From Hirudo medicinalis (taxonomy: Eukaryota > Annelida > Clitellata > Hirudinida > Hirudinidae), in the NCBI GenBank assembly GCA_011800805.1, contig MPNW01000445.1, positions 5,812-47,652 on the forward strand: 41,841 bases of DNA, given 5' to 3'. The notes beneath the pieces are model-generated. The model ran no database searches. It had not been told where the DNA came from and worked only from the letters and a program-made list of their open reading frames with translations. Each line of letters starts with the position of its first letter. The first letter of the stretch is position 1. Both the position numbers and the translations under genes were made by a program. This document shows positions 1 to 8,585 of the stretch, one piece after another.

Positions 1-197
<197 letters not shown>

Positions 198-487
198 CAT
201 GCTTGCAAATAAATGCTACTGTGGATTTTTTCTAAGTGTTAAAATGTCATTAAATAATTGTTAAAAATAGAATTAGGTTAAAATGAATTTGATGGAAAAA
301 AGTCAATGATTACCGATAAATACCATTAACAATGTTAGGTTACTAACAAATAACAACGTGATTTATGATTCCATCATCAACAAGTTATTACATTATGAAT
401 GTGATAATCAGCATAATCTGAATTAATTATTCTGTTATGTTATGAATATGTTAATCATCATATTATGAACAGATTATTCTGAAATAC

Positions 488-1826
488 TTATAGACTTTCC
501 ACTCATGATCCTGAACAAATGAATTCTGTGAGACCAAGGATGCTTCCAAAGGAAGATCAATTGGACGAGATCAACTGCAAAACCACACCTTTCAGACACG
601 ATGCTCAACTCTAAATCCTGTGTTTATATTAATTTTTATTTATTATTGCTATTGTTATTATTGTTATTATATTATAAATTGGTCAATTTATTTTAATAAA
701 TTGTGATATCCACAAGTAACCAGCCTGGACATCAAATGGAAAGCGCATCAGGTCCATCTTTTGGCTGAAGTAACCCATGATCCTTCTTCTCTCGTACATG
801 TACGCTTCCCCACAGGAGTTGAAGGTCACAGTTTGCCAGATCTTTTCCTTGACATCCCCAAACATGTCCAACTTCAGCTTGGGACTCCAGAATTCATCCC
901 ATTTTATCGTGTCTTTTTTCTGGAGTTTTCAACTTGATTTTGTTAGCTAAAGATTCCCAGAGAAGGTGAGAGCAATAGATAATTGATAAGGTAAGTGAGG
1001 TTATAACTGAAAACTTAACACGTATTAAGTATTAAGTGGAATTAGAATCATTGTTCTATTGACAATTGTTTGGCTTCTGAAATTTTGAAAGTTTTTTTAA
1101 ATTCTTAACAATACTTTCCAAATACTTCTAGAATTTTAAAAGAAATAGCTGCAAGTTAAATTTAAATTTACATAATTATGGATATCATCATCATCATCAT
1201 CATCATTTTTTTCATTAGCCACCTACAATATCAGTCTTTCCATCAAGAATGGGTTCTCTCCACTTGGCTTGGAAGAAAACTTCAGCATAATAGCTCTCCT
1301 TGGAAGTGTTGATCTCTGATATTTTGGAGTAGACTGCTTTCACAAACACTTTGACCTGATTAATTAAGTAACTAATACTTGTACATTCACAAACTGCACA
1401 TAAATCTGCACAAATTTGTTTTATTTGATGAAAATATTTTTCAAGTTTTTATAAAGCTTCAGCTTATTGAAATGTGAAAATCAAATTGTTGTTATAAATA
1501 GTGTTCAATTATGATTTCAACAACTTTATAACAAATACCACAAAATGCAATAAATAACAGAACATCTATTTCACCAGCCTAACAACAACTTGTTTTAGCA
1601 ACAACATGTTTCCAAACAAATGCATAATGTCGCCAAACATCTCATCTACGACGCCAACAACCTTATCGGGCCTTCTTCGAAGATCAGTATTCTGACATTG
1701 CTCGACGATGGCATTGACGATGTCCTCAAATCCTGTGACAGAAGTCGTGACTTGGACGGATCCCGCTGAGGTCCTATTTTTCATCTTCGGCATTTTCCTG
1801 ACCAGAGAGCTATCGAAGAATGGCAT
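488..1826 (-). CDS. Cys-less pentameric ligand-gated ion channel, ligand-binding domain (5' part; frame break in last exon)
   Basis: Extracellular ligand-binding domain of a pLGIC-like subunit, a plasma-membrane channel by family. Exons (complement): 1575..1826, 1227..1355, 725..919, 488..617. Exon 1 (84 codons, MPFFDSSLV...) has no signal peptide and an acceptor-like TTAG lies 2 nt before the ATG, so an upstream exon is likely. Exon 2 carries the loop-D type strand ending AKWREP. Exon 3 holds W.EFWSPKL, then MGYFSQKMDLMRFPFDVQ, the canonical pLGIC FPFD.Q motif. Exon 4 begins DLELSIVSERC. The two cysteines that normally bracket this loop are absent, as in prokaryotic and many protist pLGICs. 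The exon 3 donor would be GC (CAG|GCTGGT). In exon 4 the family similarity jumps frame: VDLVQL in one frame, then EASLVSQNSF and DHEWKVY in another, so there is an indel, an assembly error or a pseudogene. Membrane segments are not in the window; the gene continues left of base 1 or is truncated. Confidence 0.62.
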
Positions 1827-2292
1827 ATCTAAGAGAAACCACCACCAATAATGTTAATCGAACCTAGATTCGTACTCCCAATGAAAATTTCTAAAACTAA
1901 ATGTAATTATCTAAGTAACTATCTCAACAGAGTCAACGACGAGGAATATCATGAAATGATGCAATTTGGAGCTGTCTCAGTTTTAATACCGAGACGTTTT
2001 CACATCCTAAATAGGAGCGCGATTACTAAGCTTCGTCTCAGCCATTTCTTGAACTGGCTTAAACAAAACAATTTAAAAACGGCCACGTTTTCACGCCATT
2101 ACCTCAAAACCCAACAGCGGTCTCAACAACGCTTCGAGCAGGCGACCACAGATATCTTTACACGTAATACTTCCAAAAGCAGTTTCATAATTTAAATAAT
2201 TTTATTTTTCTTTGGGTGCCTATACGATTTCTTTAAATATTTAAATATGAACCGGCTAATAAATATTAAATAATACTCTGATTTGGATTAAG
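1827..2292. other. Intergenic, between divergent pLGIC-like genes
   Basis: AT-rich, probably holding the shared promoter region. A 114-codon open frame at 1851..2195 (+) has no recognisable motif or supporting splice structure and I do not call it. A similar string recurs as GACGTTTTCACATCC near 2002 and CACGTTTTCACGCC near 2084. Confidence 0.4.
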
Positions 2293-3401
2293 TTGCACCA
2301 CTCCTTCAGCCTACAGCTCCTAGGCTTCCCGGCTATTTCAGATCTTTGGCAAGCGAGGCGTGCTCGGTCGCCATATTTTCTACAAGCTTCGAAAAGAGTT
2401 CTGCTTTTCATTCCTCCTATGTCTGCCCGTACCGAGTGTTTTTGTTGGAAGAAAAGGCTCCCTGCAATGGAAACTCCTGGGCTTCGTGTGGAATCGCATT
2501 TGGGCGACCTCTTGGACAGTTTCGAACTGGCCTTCAGGGAAGGTCTCAACATTCCGCTAATTTCTGAGGACGGGAGATGGACGCTAAGAAATATGAGAAA
2601 GATATTATGGCAATTCGACAGCCGAACACATTACCAAGTGGCACCACGTCTCCACGAAAAGGAATTGGGTAGAAGCATTACAGTGGAATACAAATTGCAT
2701 CTCGTGCAACAAGGACGCCAGGTTCTTAACTTTCATTTTATCGTACTTAATTCAATTCAATTTTATAATAAACTGTTTTATCTGATAATTTGTTCTCAAA
2801 GTGTTATTGGATAAGTATTTTGGGATTGTAAAACTAAGCTTTTTGCCTTATTAAGATTAGGAGGTTTTTTCAGTCTTCCCACTTAACAAAAGGAATAAAT
2901 AAAAATTAGTTCAGGTTATTTAACATTTTTATAGAAGAAAGTTATGGTGGTGACCTGCGGAAACCGAATTGAACACAGGACGGAAAACTGTGTCGTGAAA
3001 ATCCTTCTACCCAGACGTTGGCGAGAACCCGTACTAAGAGGAAGGAGATACGAGGTATAGGGGAGTTTTTATTGCATTTACAGGCTGTTAAAGATGAATA
3101 AACATTTAAGAATGAATCTTCAGAATCGTTAAAATATTTTCGAAATCCAAGCTCGCACTTGACTCAGTGCAATTACCAATGATTTCAGGACACCACCAGT
3201 TTGGACTTGAATGGCTGGTACAAGCCAGTGTTTTATGATAGAAACCTTCTGATCGAGAATTGTGCTTGGTTCGGCGAAAATGCAGGCACTTCCATCTGCA
3301 CGAAACTGAAGCTCGATTACGGTTCGAAAGAGAAAGCTGTCATCAGCCACATCCAATGCAAAACTTTGGTTAGCTTTTCATATCCATTGCAGTCGTTTTA
3401 A
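2293..3401 (+). CDS. pLGIC ligand-binding-domain-like protein, ends before the membrane region
   Basis: Divergently arranged relative of the minus-strand gene beside it. Exons: about 2293..2721 (start uncertain; ATGs at 2293, 2419 or 2467), 2935..3054, 3189..3401. Phases agree: CAG|gt, ag|AAG, GAG|gtatag, ttcag|GAC, all phase 0. Exon 2 has KKVMVVTC and then RRWREPVL, matching VKVFVKAV and AKWREPIL of the neighbour. Exon 3 has NGWYKPVFYDRN, like the W-x-P...N strand of pLGICs. Where FPFD would be expected it reads SFSYPLQSF and then a TAA at 3399..3401, followed by AATAAA at 3468. If this is the true end, the product is only the extracellular fold without channel segments. An alternative is a donor at about 3367 (TTTG|GTTAGC) leading to exons I could not find. 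No signal peptide is evident. Homology is moderate and the N-terminal exon is not recognised. Confidence 0.45.
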
Positions 3402-3467
3402 AAAATGGAACTATAAGAAAATGTCCTCACCGTGGTTATAAATATATTGCCCTGAGTGTGACTGAAT

Positions 3468-3473
3468 AATAAA
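3468..3473 (+). terminator. Poly(A) signal AATAAA
   Basis: Canonical AATAAA 67 nt after the stop at 3401, supporting a transcript end for the truncated pLGIC-like gene. Confidence 0.6.
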
Positions 3474-3667
3474 TACTAACAATGCTTTTGCGTTTCATTC
3501 TTATTGAATTTGTTTATTATCACCCGATTACCGAAGCATTCGTATCATTATTATTTAGAAAGTTAAGGAAACAAATACATAAATAAGATAGGTTGGCAGG
3601 CATTTTATTTGAAGTCAATTACATTACGTGATGAATTAGACTGAATAAAATACAAAAATACATAAAT

Positions 3668-4354
3668 ATGTGTAGTAGCAAGTTTTATTACTGTTCCACG
3701 ATGCTAACAATGCAGGTGATGAAGTTGACTGCTTCTGCTTCTTCTGGAGTGGATCTGATGCTTCACAATTCACACGAGTGCGAGTCTTCTCCACCTCCCA
3801 CATTTGCTGAACTCCAAAAAAGCTTTGACCTTGATGATGAAGGACCCGACGGCGAATGCAATATACCACCGTTCCTCTGCCACACAAGCAGCCTCATGCC
3901 CTTCATCTACGGCATTCAACGCTACGGCGGTGCTGGTTTTGGTGACGATGACTATGATGATGACTATGATGATGACTACGACGATGACTATGACGATGAA
4001 GATGACGGCAATGGCAATGGTGTTCCCGATGACAATGGTGCTGACAACGGCGATGATGCTGAAAATGCAGGTAGTGGCAATGATGCTCCCAATGGCAGTG
4101 CTGCTGACAATGGCAATGATGATGACGATGGAAATGGTGGTGAAGGTAATGGCAATGATGATGACGATGGAAATGGTGGTGAAGGTAATGACAATGGCGA
4201 TGGAGATGCTGACGATGATAACGATGCTGGCGATGGTGCCGACAACAACAATGGTGCAGGTAATGACAACGACAATGACAATGTCGATGGCAATAAATGC
4301 TCAAATGTAATGAAGGTGTTGCTATTTCGCAACTCGAAAATCATCCTAATCTAG
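3668..4354 (+). CDS. Acidic Asp/Gly/Asn-rich N-terminal part of the HRC-like protein (frame break to the next entry)
   Basis: Open frame of 228 codons. The first 90 are non-repetitive (HECESSPPPTFAELQKSFDL, then a few Cys). Next comes an Asp/Tyr run (DDDYDDDYDDD) and then a long Asp-Gly-Asn-rich stretch. It ends at 4354, 58 nt inside the following frame, which carries a related acidic repeat and a Cys-rich tail. The two frames are probably one gene split by an indel or by an intron I cannot fix; an ATG at 4297 could also start the second frame alone. No signal peptide is visible at either in-frame ATG, so an upstream exon may exist. Asp runs of this kind bind Ca2+ with low affinity in luminal proteins; that role is inferred. 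Confidence 0.4.
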   Translation: MCSSKFYYCSTMLTMQVMKLTASASSGVDLMLHNSHECESSPPPTFAELQKSFDLDDEGPDGECNIPPFLCHTSSLMPFIYGIQRYGGAGFGDDDYDDDYDDDYDDDYDDEDDGNGNGVPDDNGADNGDDAENAGSGNDAPNGSAADNGNDDDDGNGGEGNGNDDDDGNGGEGNDNGDGDADDDNDAGDGADNNNGAGNDNDNDNVDGNKCSNVMKVLLFRNSKIILI

Positions 4355-5436
4355 GAAACGATACCAATCCCCTAGGTGATGCCGATCCAGAAGGCGACGT
4401 TGGTCATGGTGATGATGTCAATCCTGGAGATGATGTCAATCCTGGTGGTGATGCCAATCCTGATGATGATGATGCCAATCCTGGTGGTGATGCCAATCCT
4501 GGTGGTGATGCCAATCCTGATGGTGATGCCAATCCTGGTGGTGATGCCAATCCTGATGGTGATGCCAATCCTGGTGGTGATGCCAATCCTGGTGGTGATG
4601 CCAATCCTGATGGTGATGCCAATCCTGGTGGTGATGCCAATCCTGGTGGTGATGCCAATCCTGGTGGTGATGCCAATCCTGGTGGTGATGCCAATCCTGA
4701 TGATGATGATGCCAATCCTGGTGGTGATGCCAATCCTGGTGGTGATGATGCCAATCATGGTGGTGATGATGACAATCCTGGTGGTGATGATGCCAATCCT
4801 GGTGGTGATGCCAATCCTGGTGGTGATGATGCCAATCCTGGTGGTGATGATGACAATCCTGGTGGTGGTGATGGCAATCCTGGTGGTGATGCCAATCCTG
4901 GTGGTGATGATGCCAATCCTGGCGGTGGTGGTGGTGGCAATCCTGGTGGTGGTGGTGGTGCCAATCCTGGTGGTGGCTTAAATCCTTGCGTATATTCTCA
5001 TTGTGTTTGTTTTGGGTGTATTGGCAGACTCCGTCATTGTAAGAGGGGATGTACTTATTATGTTGGAAACCTTCTTAATCACGGATACTTCGTATGTGTG
5101 GGAAGCATGGATTGTGATGGATGTCCGGGTTATGACGTGTGTGAGTTCTGTGGCATATGTCACCATTGTGCTTATTTCGGTCATGGCTACGTCACCTACG
5201 GCCCTCGAGTCTGGCGCTTCTCCTACGCCTACAACAAGTACGACTTTTACGACATCTTTGATTTCGACAGACAACTCGAGAGGATGAGGATCAAGAGTGG
5301 CAGTCAGTTCAAGGACAGGAAGCACAAGAAACGAGGAAAAGACAAGCAGAAGAGACGTCCCAGGCAGAAAGGAGAAGCCAAATACTTCAGGGACTACTTT
5401 GATGACGACGATGATGAGTGCTCTTCTACTATGTGA
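4297..5436 (+). CDS. HRC-like acidic repeat protein with Cys-rich C-terminus
   Basis: A 379-codon frame. Residues 40-225 are tandem hexapeptides (Asp-Ala-Asn-Pro-Gly-Gly and variants) coded by an 18-bp unit. Next is a Cys-rich block of about 65 residues with pairs such as CVCFGC, CDGC and CEFCGICHHC. Then come a Tyr/Phe/Asp segment, a Lys/Arg-rich stretch (KDRKHKKRGKDKQKRR) and an acidic tail DDDDDE. This order, acidic repeats followed by CxxC-rich tail, resembles the sarcoplasmic-reticulum histidine-rich Ca2+-binding protein, although His is scarce here. Only this frame keeps both repeat and Cys block open, so the GLASPP and MPILVV frames are shadows. The stop at 5436 is followed by AATAAA at 5476. 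A luminal Ca2+-buffer role is inference; an extracellular or biomineral matrix protein is a fair alternative. Confidence 0.6.
   Translation: MLKCNEGVAISQLENHPNLGNDTNPLGDADPEGDVGHGDDVNPGDDVNPGGDANPDDDDANPGGDANPGGDANPDGDANPGGDANPDGDANPGGDANPGGDANPDGDANPGGDANPGGDANPGGDANPGGDANPDDDDANPGGDANPGGDDANHGGDDDNPGGDDANPGGDANPGGDDANPGGDDDNPGGGDGNPGGDANPGGDDANPGGGGGGNPGGGGGANPGGGLNPCVYSHCVCFGCIGRLRHCKRGCTYYVGNLLNHGYFVCVGSMDCDGCPGYDVCEFCGICHHCAYFGHGYVTYGPRVWRFSYAYNKYDFYDIFDFDRQLERMRIKSGSQFKDRKHKKRGKDKQKRRPRQKGEAKYFRDYFDDDDDECSSTM
4423..4976 (+). repeat. Coding minisatellite, 18-bp unit
   Basis: About 30 near-identical units of GATGCCAATCCTGGTGGT with in-frame variants (GATGAT insertions, GGTGGT expansions late in the array). 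All length changes seen are multiples of three, which argues that the frame is under selection. Confidence 0.9.
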
Positions 5437-5475
5437 GATGACTTCACCACTACGTGTCGTCGTGGACCGACCGAC

Positions 5476-5481
5476 AATAAA
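5476..5481 (+). terminator. Poly(A) signal AATAAA
   Basis: Canonical AATAAA 40 nt after the TGA of the HRC-like frame. Confidence 0.65.
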
Positions 5482-5551
5482 TATCTGAGTGCCTAGAACT
5501 GAACTTACATTCGTTGCGGCGGTGGTGACTTTTTGCTGATGATTTGGATGG

Positions 5552-5583
<32 letters not shown>

Positions 5584-7081
5584 GTATGGTGATGTTTGAA
5601 TTCATGTCTTCATTTAATGGGTTCGTTTTAGCTTTGGACAACTGGTTGCTTTTATTTTGTTGGATGTTCAGGAGAAAGGAAACGTTCACTTTCCGGGAAA
5701 TCTTTATCTTTTTAATTTCTTGTCGGTGGTTCGCCCCTCCTCTTTCGACAACCTTCCTTCGGTCGTCATTTTGTTCCTCCAAACCTGCCGTGGTCTCGTA
5801 TTTTAATGTCCTGTTGAGAAAATTGGGAATGTTTTGTTCTTTTATTCTTTATTTTCTCGATTTTTTAATTCATTAGACACTAATAGTTCATGCGGTCATG
5901 TTGAAGCTTAAAGACAGTCTGTCAGGAGATTAAGTGTCGAACTCTAACCTCAGACGAGATTCAACACAATTCCTTCAGGTTTTAGTTGGGATTTGTCCTC
6001 TGGGATGTCACCGGTTACATTTCTTTGTCGTAAATTTTATTATTTCTCAGTTCCTCTAATTAAGCGTTGTTTGTTGAATAAAATCTTTGACCGCAACAAA
6101 TGTTTGTGTGCTCCGAGTTTTACTTTGTGGCAGGAAAGTTCCAAATCTTTGCGGCGATAATGGTAGACGCTGATATTCTATCGGATGGCAGGTTCAATGC
6201 ATGACTTGAATATAAAAACCAAATAATGATGATTTCAATACAATGTCAACAATGACATTAAACCGTCCTTACTGGCTCAGTAAGTGTCCAAGATTGTGTC
6301 CAAGATTATGTGCAATCTTGGAAAAGCAAGACTATTGAGTAATTTATGTGTTCTTTCAAGTGGTTCGTGCCTCGTGTGACTACAACCTATCTGAGTTTGT
6401 CAAAACATGTTTGTCAAAATGACCAAAAAATTGAACGTATCCTCGCGAATTAAGGATAAAATAAGGTTATAATGAAACTGTTTAGTTTAAACATGTTAGT
6501 ACATGTCCTATTTCTTGTTGTTATTAAGTGTGTAATCTTCTTGTAATAGTTTTGTCTCTGACATTTGACCCGAGTAGAAAAACTGGCTATTATATTAAGT
6601 AATAATATTATATTAAATTTATTATGAACATTACCATATACTTATTAATCACTCCCATAATATTCAATCCAGTCGTAATAATTAAGTAGTGACACTGGCT
6701 AACAGATATAAGCCATTTAGAGGTCAATACTCCAAAAAACATCACGAGTTGACATTAGATGGAGTTACACTTACATTAGCAGCCTTTTTGGGCGGCTTAT
6801 CAACGTGATCACCAATCGGTCGTTGTTATCAGCCGTTGCTAGGCAATTGGCGTCAATTTTTATCAAGATTCATTTCGGAGTGGGCTTGAAATGTGAATAA
6901 ATGAAAAAAAAAGCCCATTTTGTTCGATGCCACTCAAAGTTTGACCGGAAGAGAAAACACTTTGTTGTTGTTTTTATAGAAACTTGAATTTGACGAAACG
7001 CGTTTATAATTTCAAGTTGAAAATCGTTAGATTAAGTTATAATTTGTGAATATTTCTTATCGAAGTTTGAACAAGTTTTCA
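5482..7081. other. AT-rich intergenic DNA
   Basis: Contains a (GAT)n tract at about 5551-5583 that creates a weak 110-codon frame on each strand, neither with a recognisable domain. Near 6286-6322 the words CCAAGATTGTG, CCAAGATTATG and GCAATCTTGG form a short direct and inverted repeat cluster. I see nothing else. Confidence 0.5.
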
Positions 7082-7896
7082 ATGCAGGAAAAGGTAGGGA
7101 TTCGTCTTAAATCGGATGAACTCTTAAACAGTGATATTTCCAATATCTACGACGTTACAGCGTATTTTCGTAAAATAAATTTATTCCAACCAAATTCGTC
7201 TATGTAATTCATCCATGCAATTCATGAAAGTACTTTAAATACAATTTGAAGGATTTTACCCCTCGTGAACCCAGAATTGGAATTTCTGACCAATCGCTCG
7301 ACTTAACAAGTCAGATAACCATTTACAACTGTGTCTTTCATTAATAAATTTTAAATCAAACATATTCTTTTTAAATTATGTTTTTATGAAATAAAAATAA
7401 TTTTAATTGCACGGCATTGGTGATGCAGAAATTAAACAAATTGTTGCATATGTGGGTTTTAAGTAAATAATAAGTTATTTGTTGCTTTATATTTTCTTTG
7501 AAATAGAAATCCATTATTTTTAATCGTAAAAGAGAAATTTGTCGAATTTAAGTAATTTTTGTTAATATTTCCATTATTGAGGCTTATTCGCTTAACATAT
7601 TTAATCAGCCTTAAAAGAATTCGATGACCTTGAATCGATAAAAACTGAGGACCTTGAGAAGGAGTTCAAAAGGTCGATTTTGGCACGTGACGAAAAGTTG
7701 CGTTTCAGTAGCACTAAAACGAGTTGGGTTTATTACATGCTGTTCATTCAAATAATGTTAATTTAATAAAAGTGAAATTAATTATTTGAATTATTTGTTT
7801 GAATTAATTATTTTGATTAATTATTCAATAATTGCGTCAATAATTTCGCTTATTAGAGTCAGACCACTCCTGTCAGACTGTCGAGATAAAGCAAAA
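7082..7896 (+). CDS. Possible first two exons of the coiled-coil gene
   Basis: Candidate exon 7082..7169 (ATG, MQEKVGIRLKSDELLNSDI..., donor C|GTAAAA, phase 1) and candidate exon 7859..7896 (acceptor TTAGAG|TC, donor GCAAAA|GTAAGA, phase 0). Joined, they are open and reach the next exon in the right phase (CRDKAK|STDDW). This is coherent in phase but rests on splice-site matching alone. Confidence 0.3.
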
Positions 7897-8166
7897 GTAA
7901 GAAATGGGAATTTAAGTAATTAAACCACTATTTAATAATTATTAATTAAACTGCTCACAAAAATTAGTTTAACTACAATAACGTGGTTATAAAAAAATTT
8001 ATCTTTGTTGCTTACAACGTTGGTGCAAGCAACCATAGAAATATTAGTGTTTATAGTCAAATGGCCAATAAATACTAACGAGCATAAATAACTACAAAAT
8101 AAGCACAATAATGAAATTAAACTCTAACCAATAAACCATAATGAATGAATTTTTTATAGAGCACAG

Positions 8167-8525
8167 TCGACAGATGATTGGATGGAAAAACTGATGAAAT
8201 TGGAAAGCATGGTTGAAAAGCTTGTGTCTCTCAAAGAGGAAAAGTCAACTTTAAAGCAGGTTTGGTATTTTTTATTATTACAAATTGCACATAATAACTT
8301 AAATTTAAGTTAAATTGCACTTCTAATATTTTAAGGATAACGTTCGATTCCGTTCACTCACGGCAAACCATTCACAGTCAACCACCCACACCAACCGAAG
8401 ACCCACTGAGGGGAATGAGCCCCAAGAACTGGAGAAGCAATTGTTGTCTGCTAAACTTGAACTGGAAGAGAAGGAATCTTATTATAAAAATAAAATGTAT
8501 TTCAAAGCTGTTGATGATGATGGTG

Positions 8526-8585
<60 letters not shown>

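Noticed and set aside
1851..2195. 114-codon frame between the two pLGIC-like genes
   Set aside because: No recognisable motif, AT-rich, no supporting splice or poly(A) signal, and it sits in the expected shared promoter.
3903..4981. Long frames on both strands reading poly-His, poly-Met, GLASPP or GITTRI through the acidic repeat
   Set aside because: They are shadows of the 18-bp and GAT repeats; only the frame that reaches the Cys-rich tail leaves the array with protein-like sequence.
5450..5876. 110-codon frames on both strands
   Set aside because: They depend on a GAT tract for length and have no domain; they follow the poly(A) signal of the HRC-like gene.
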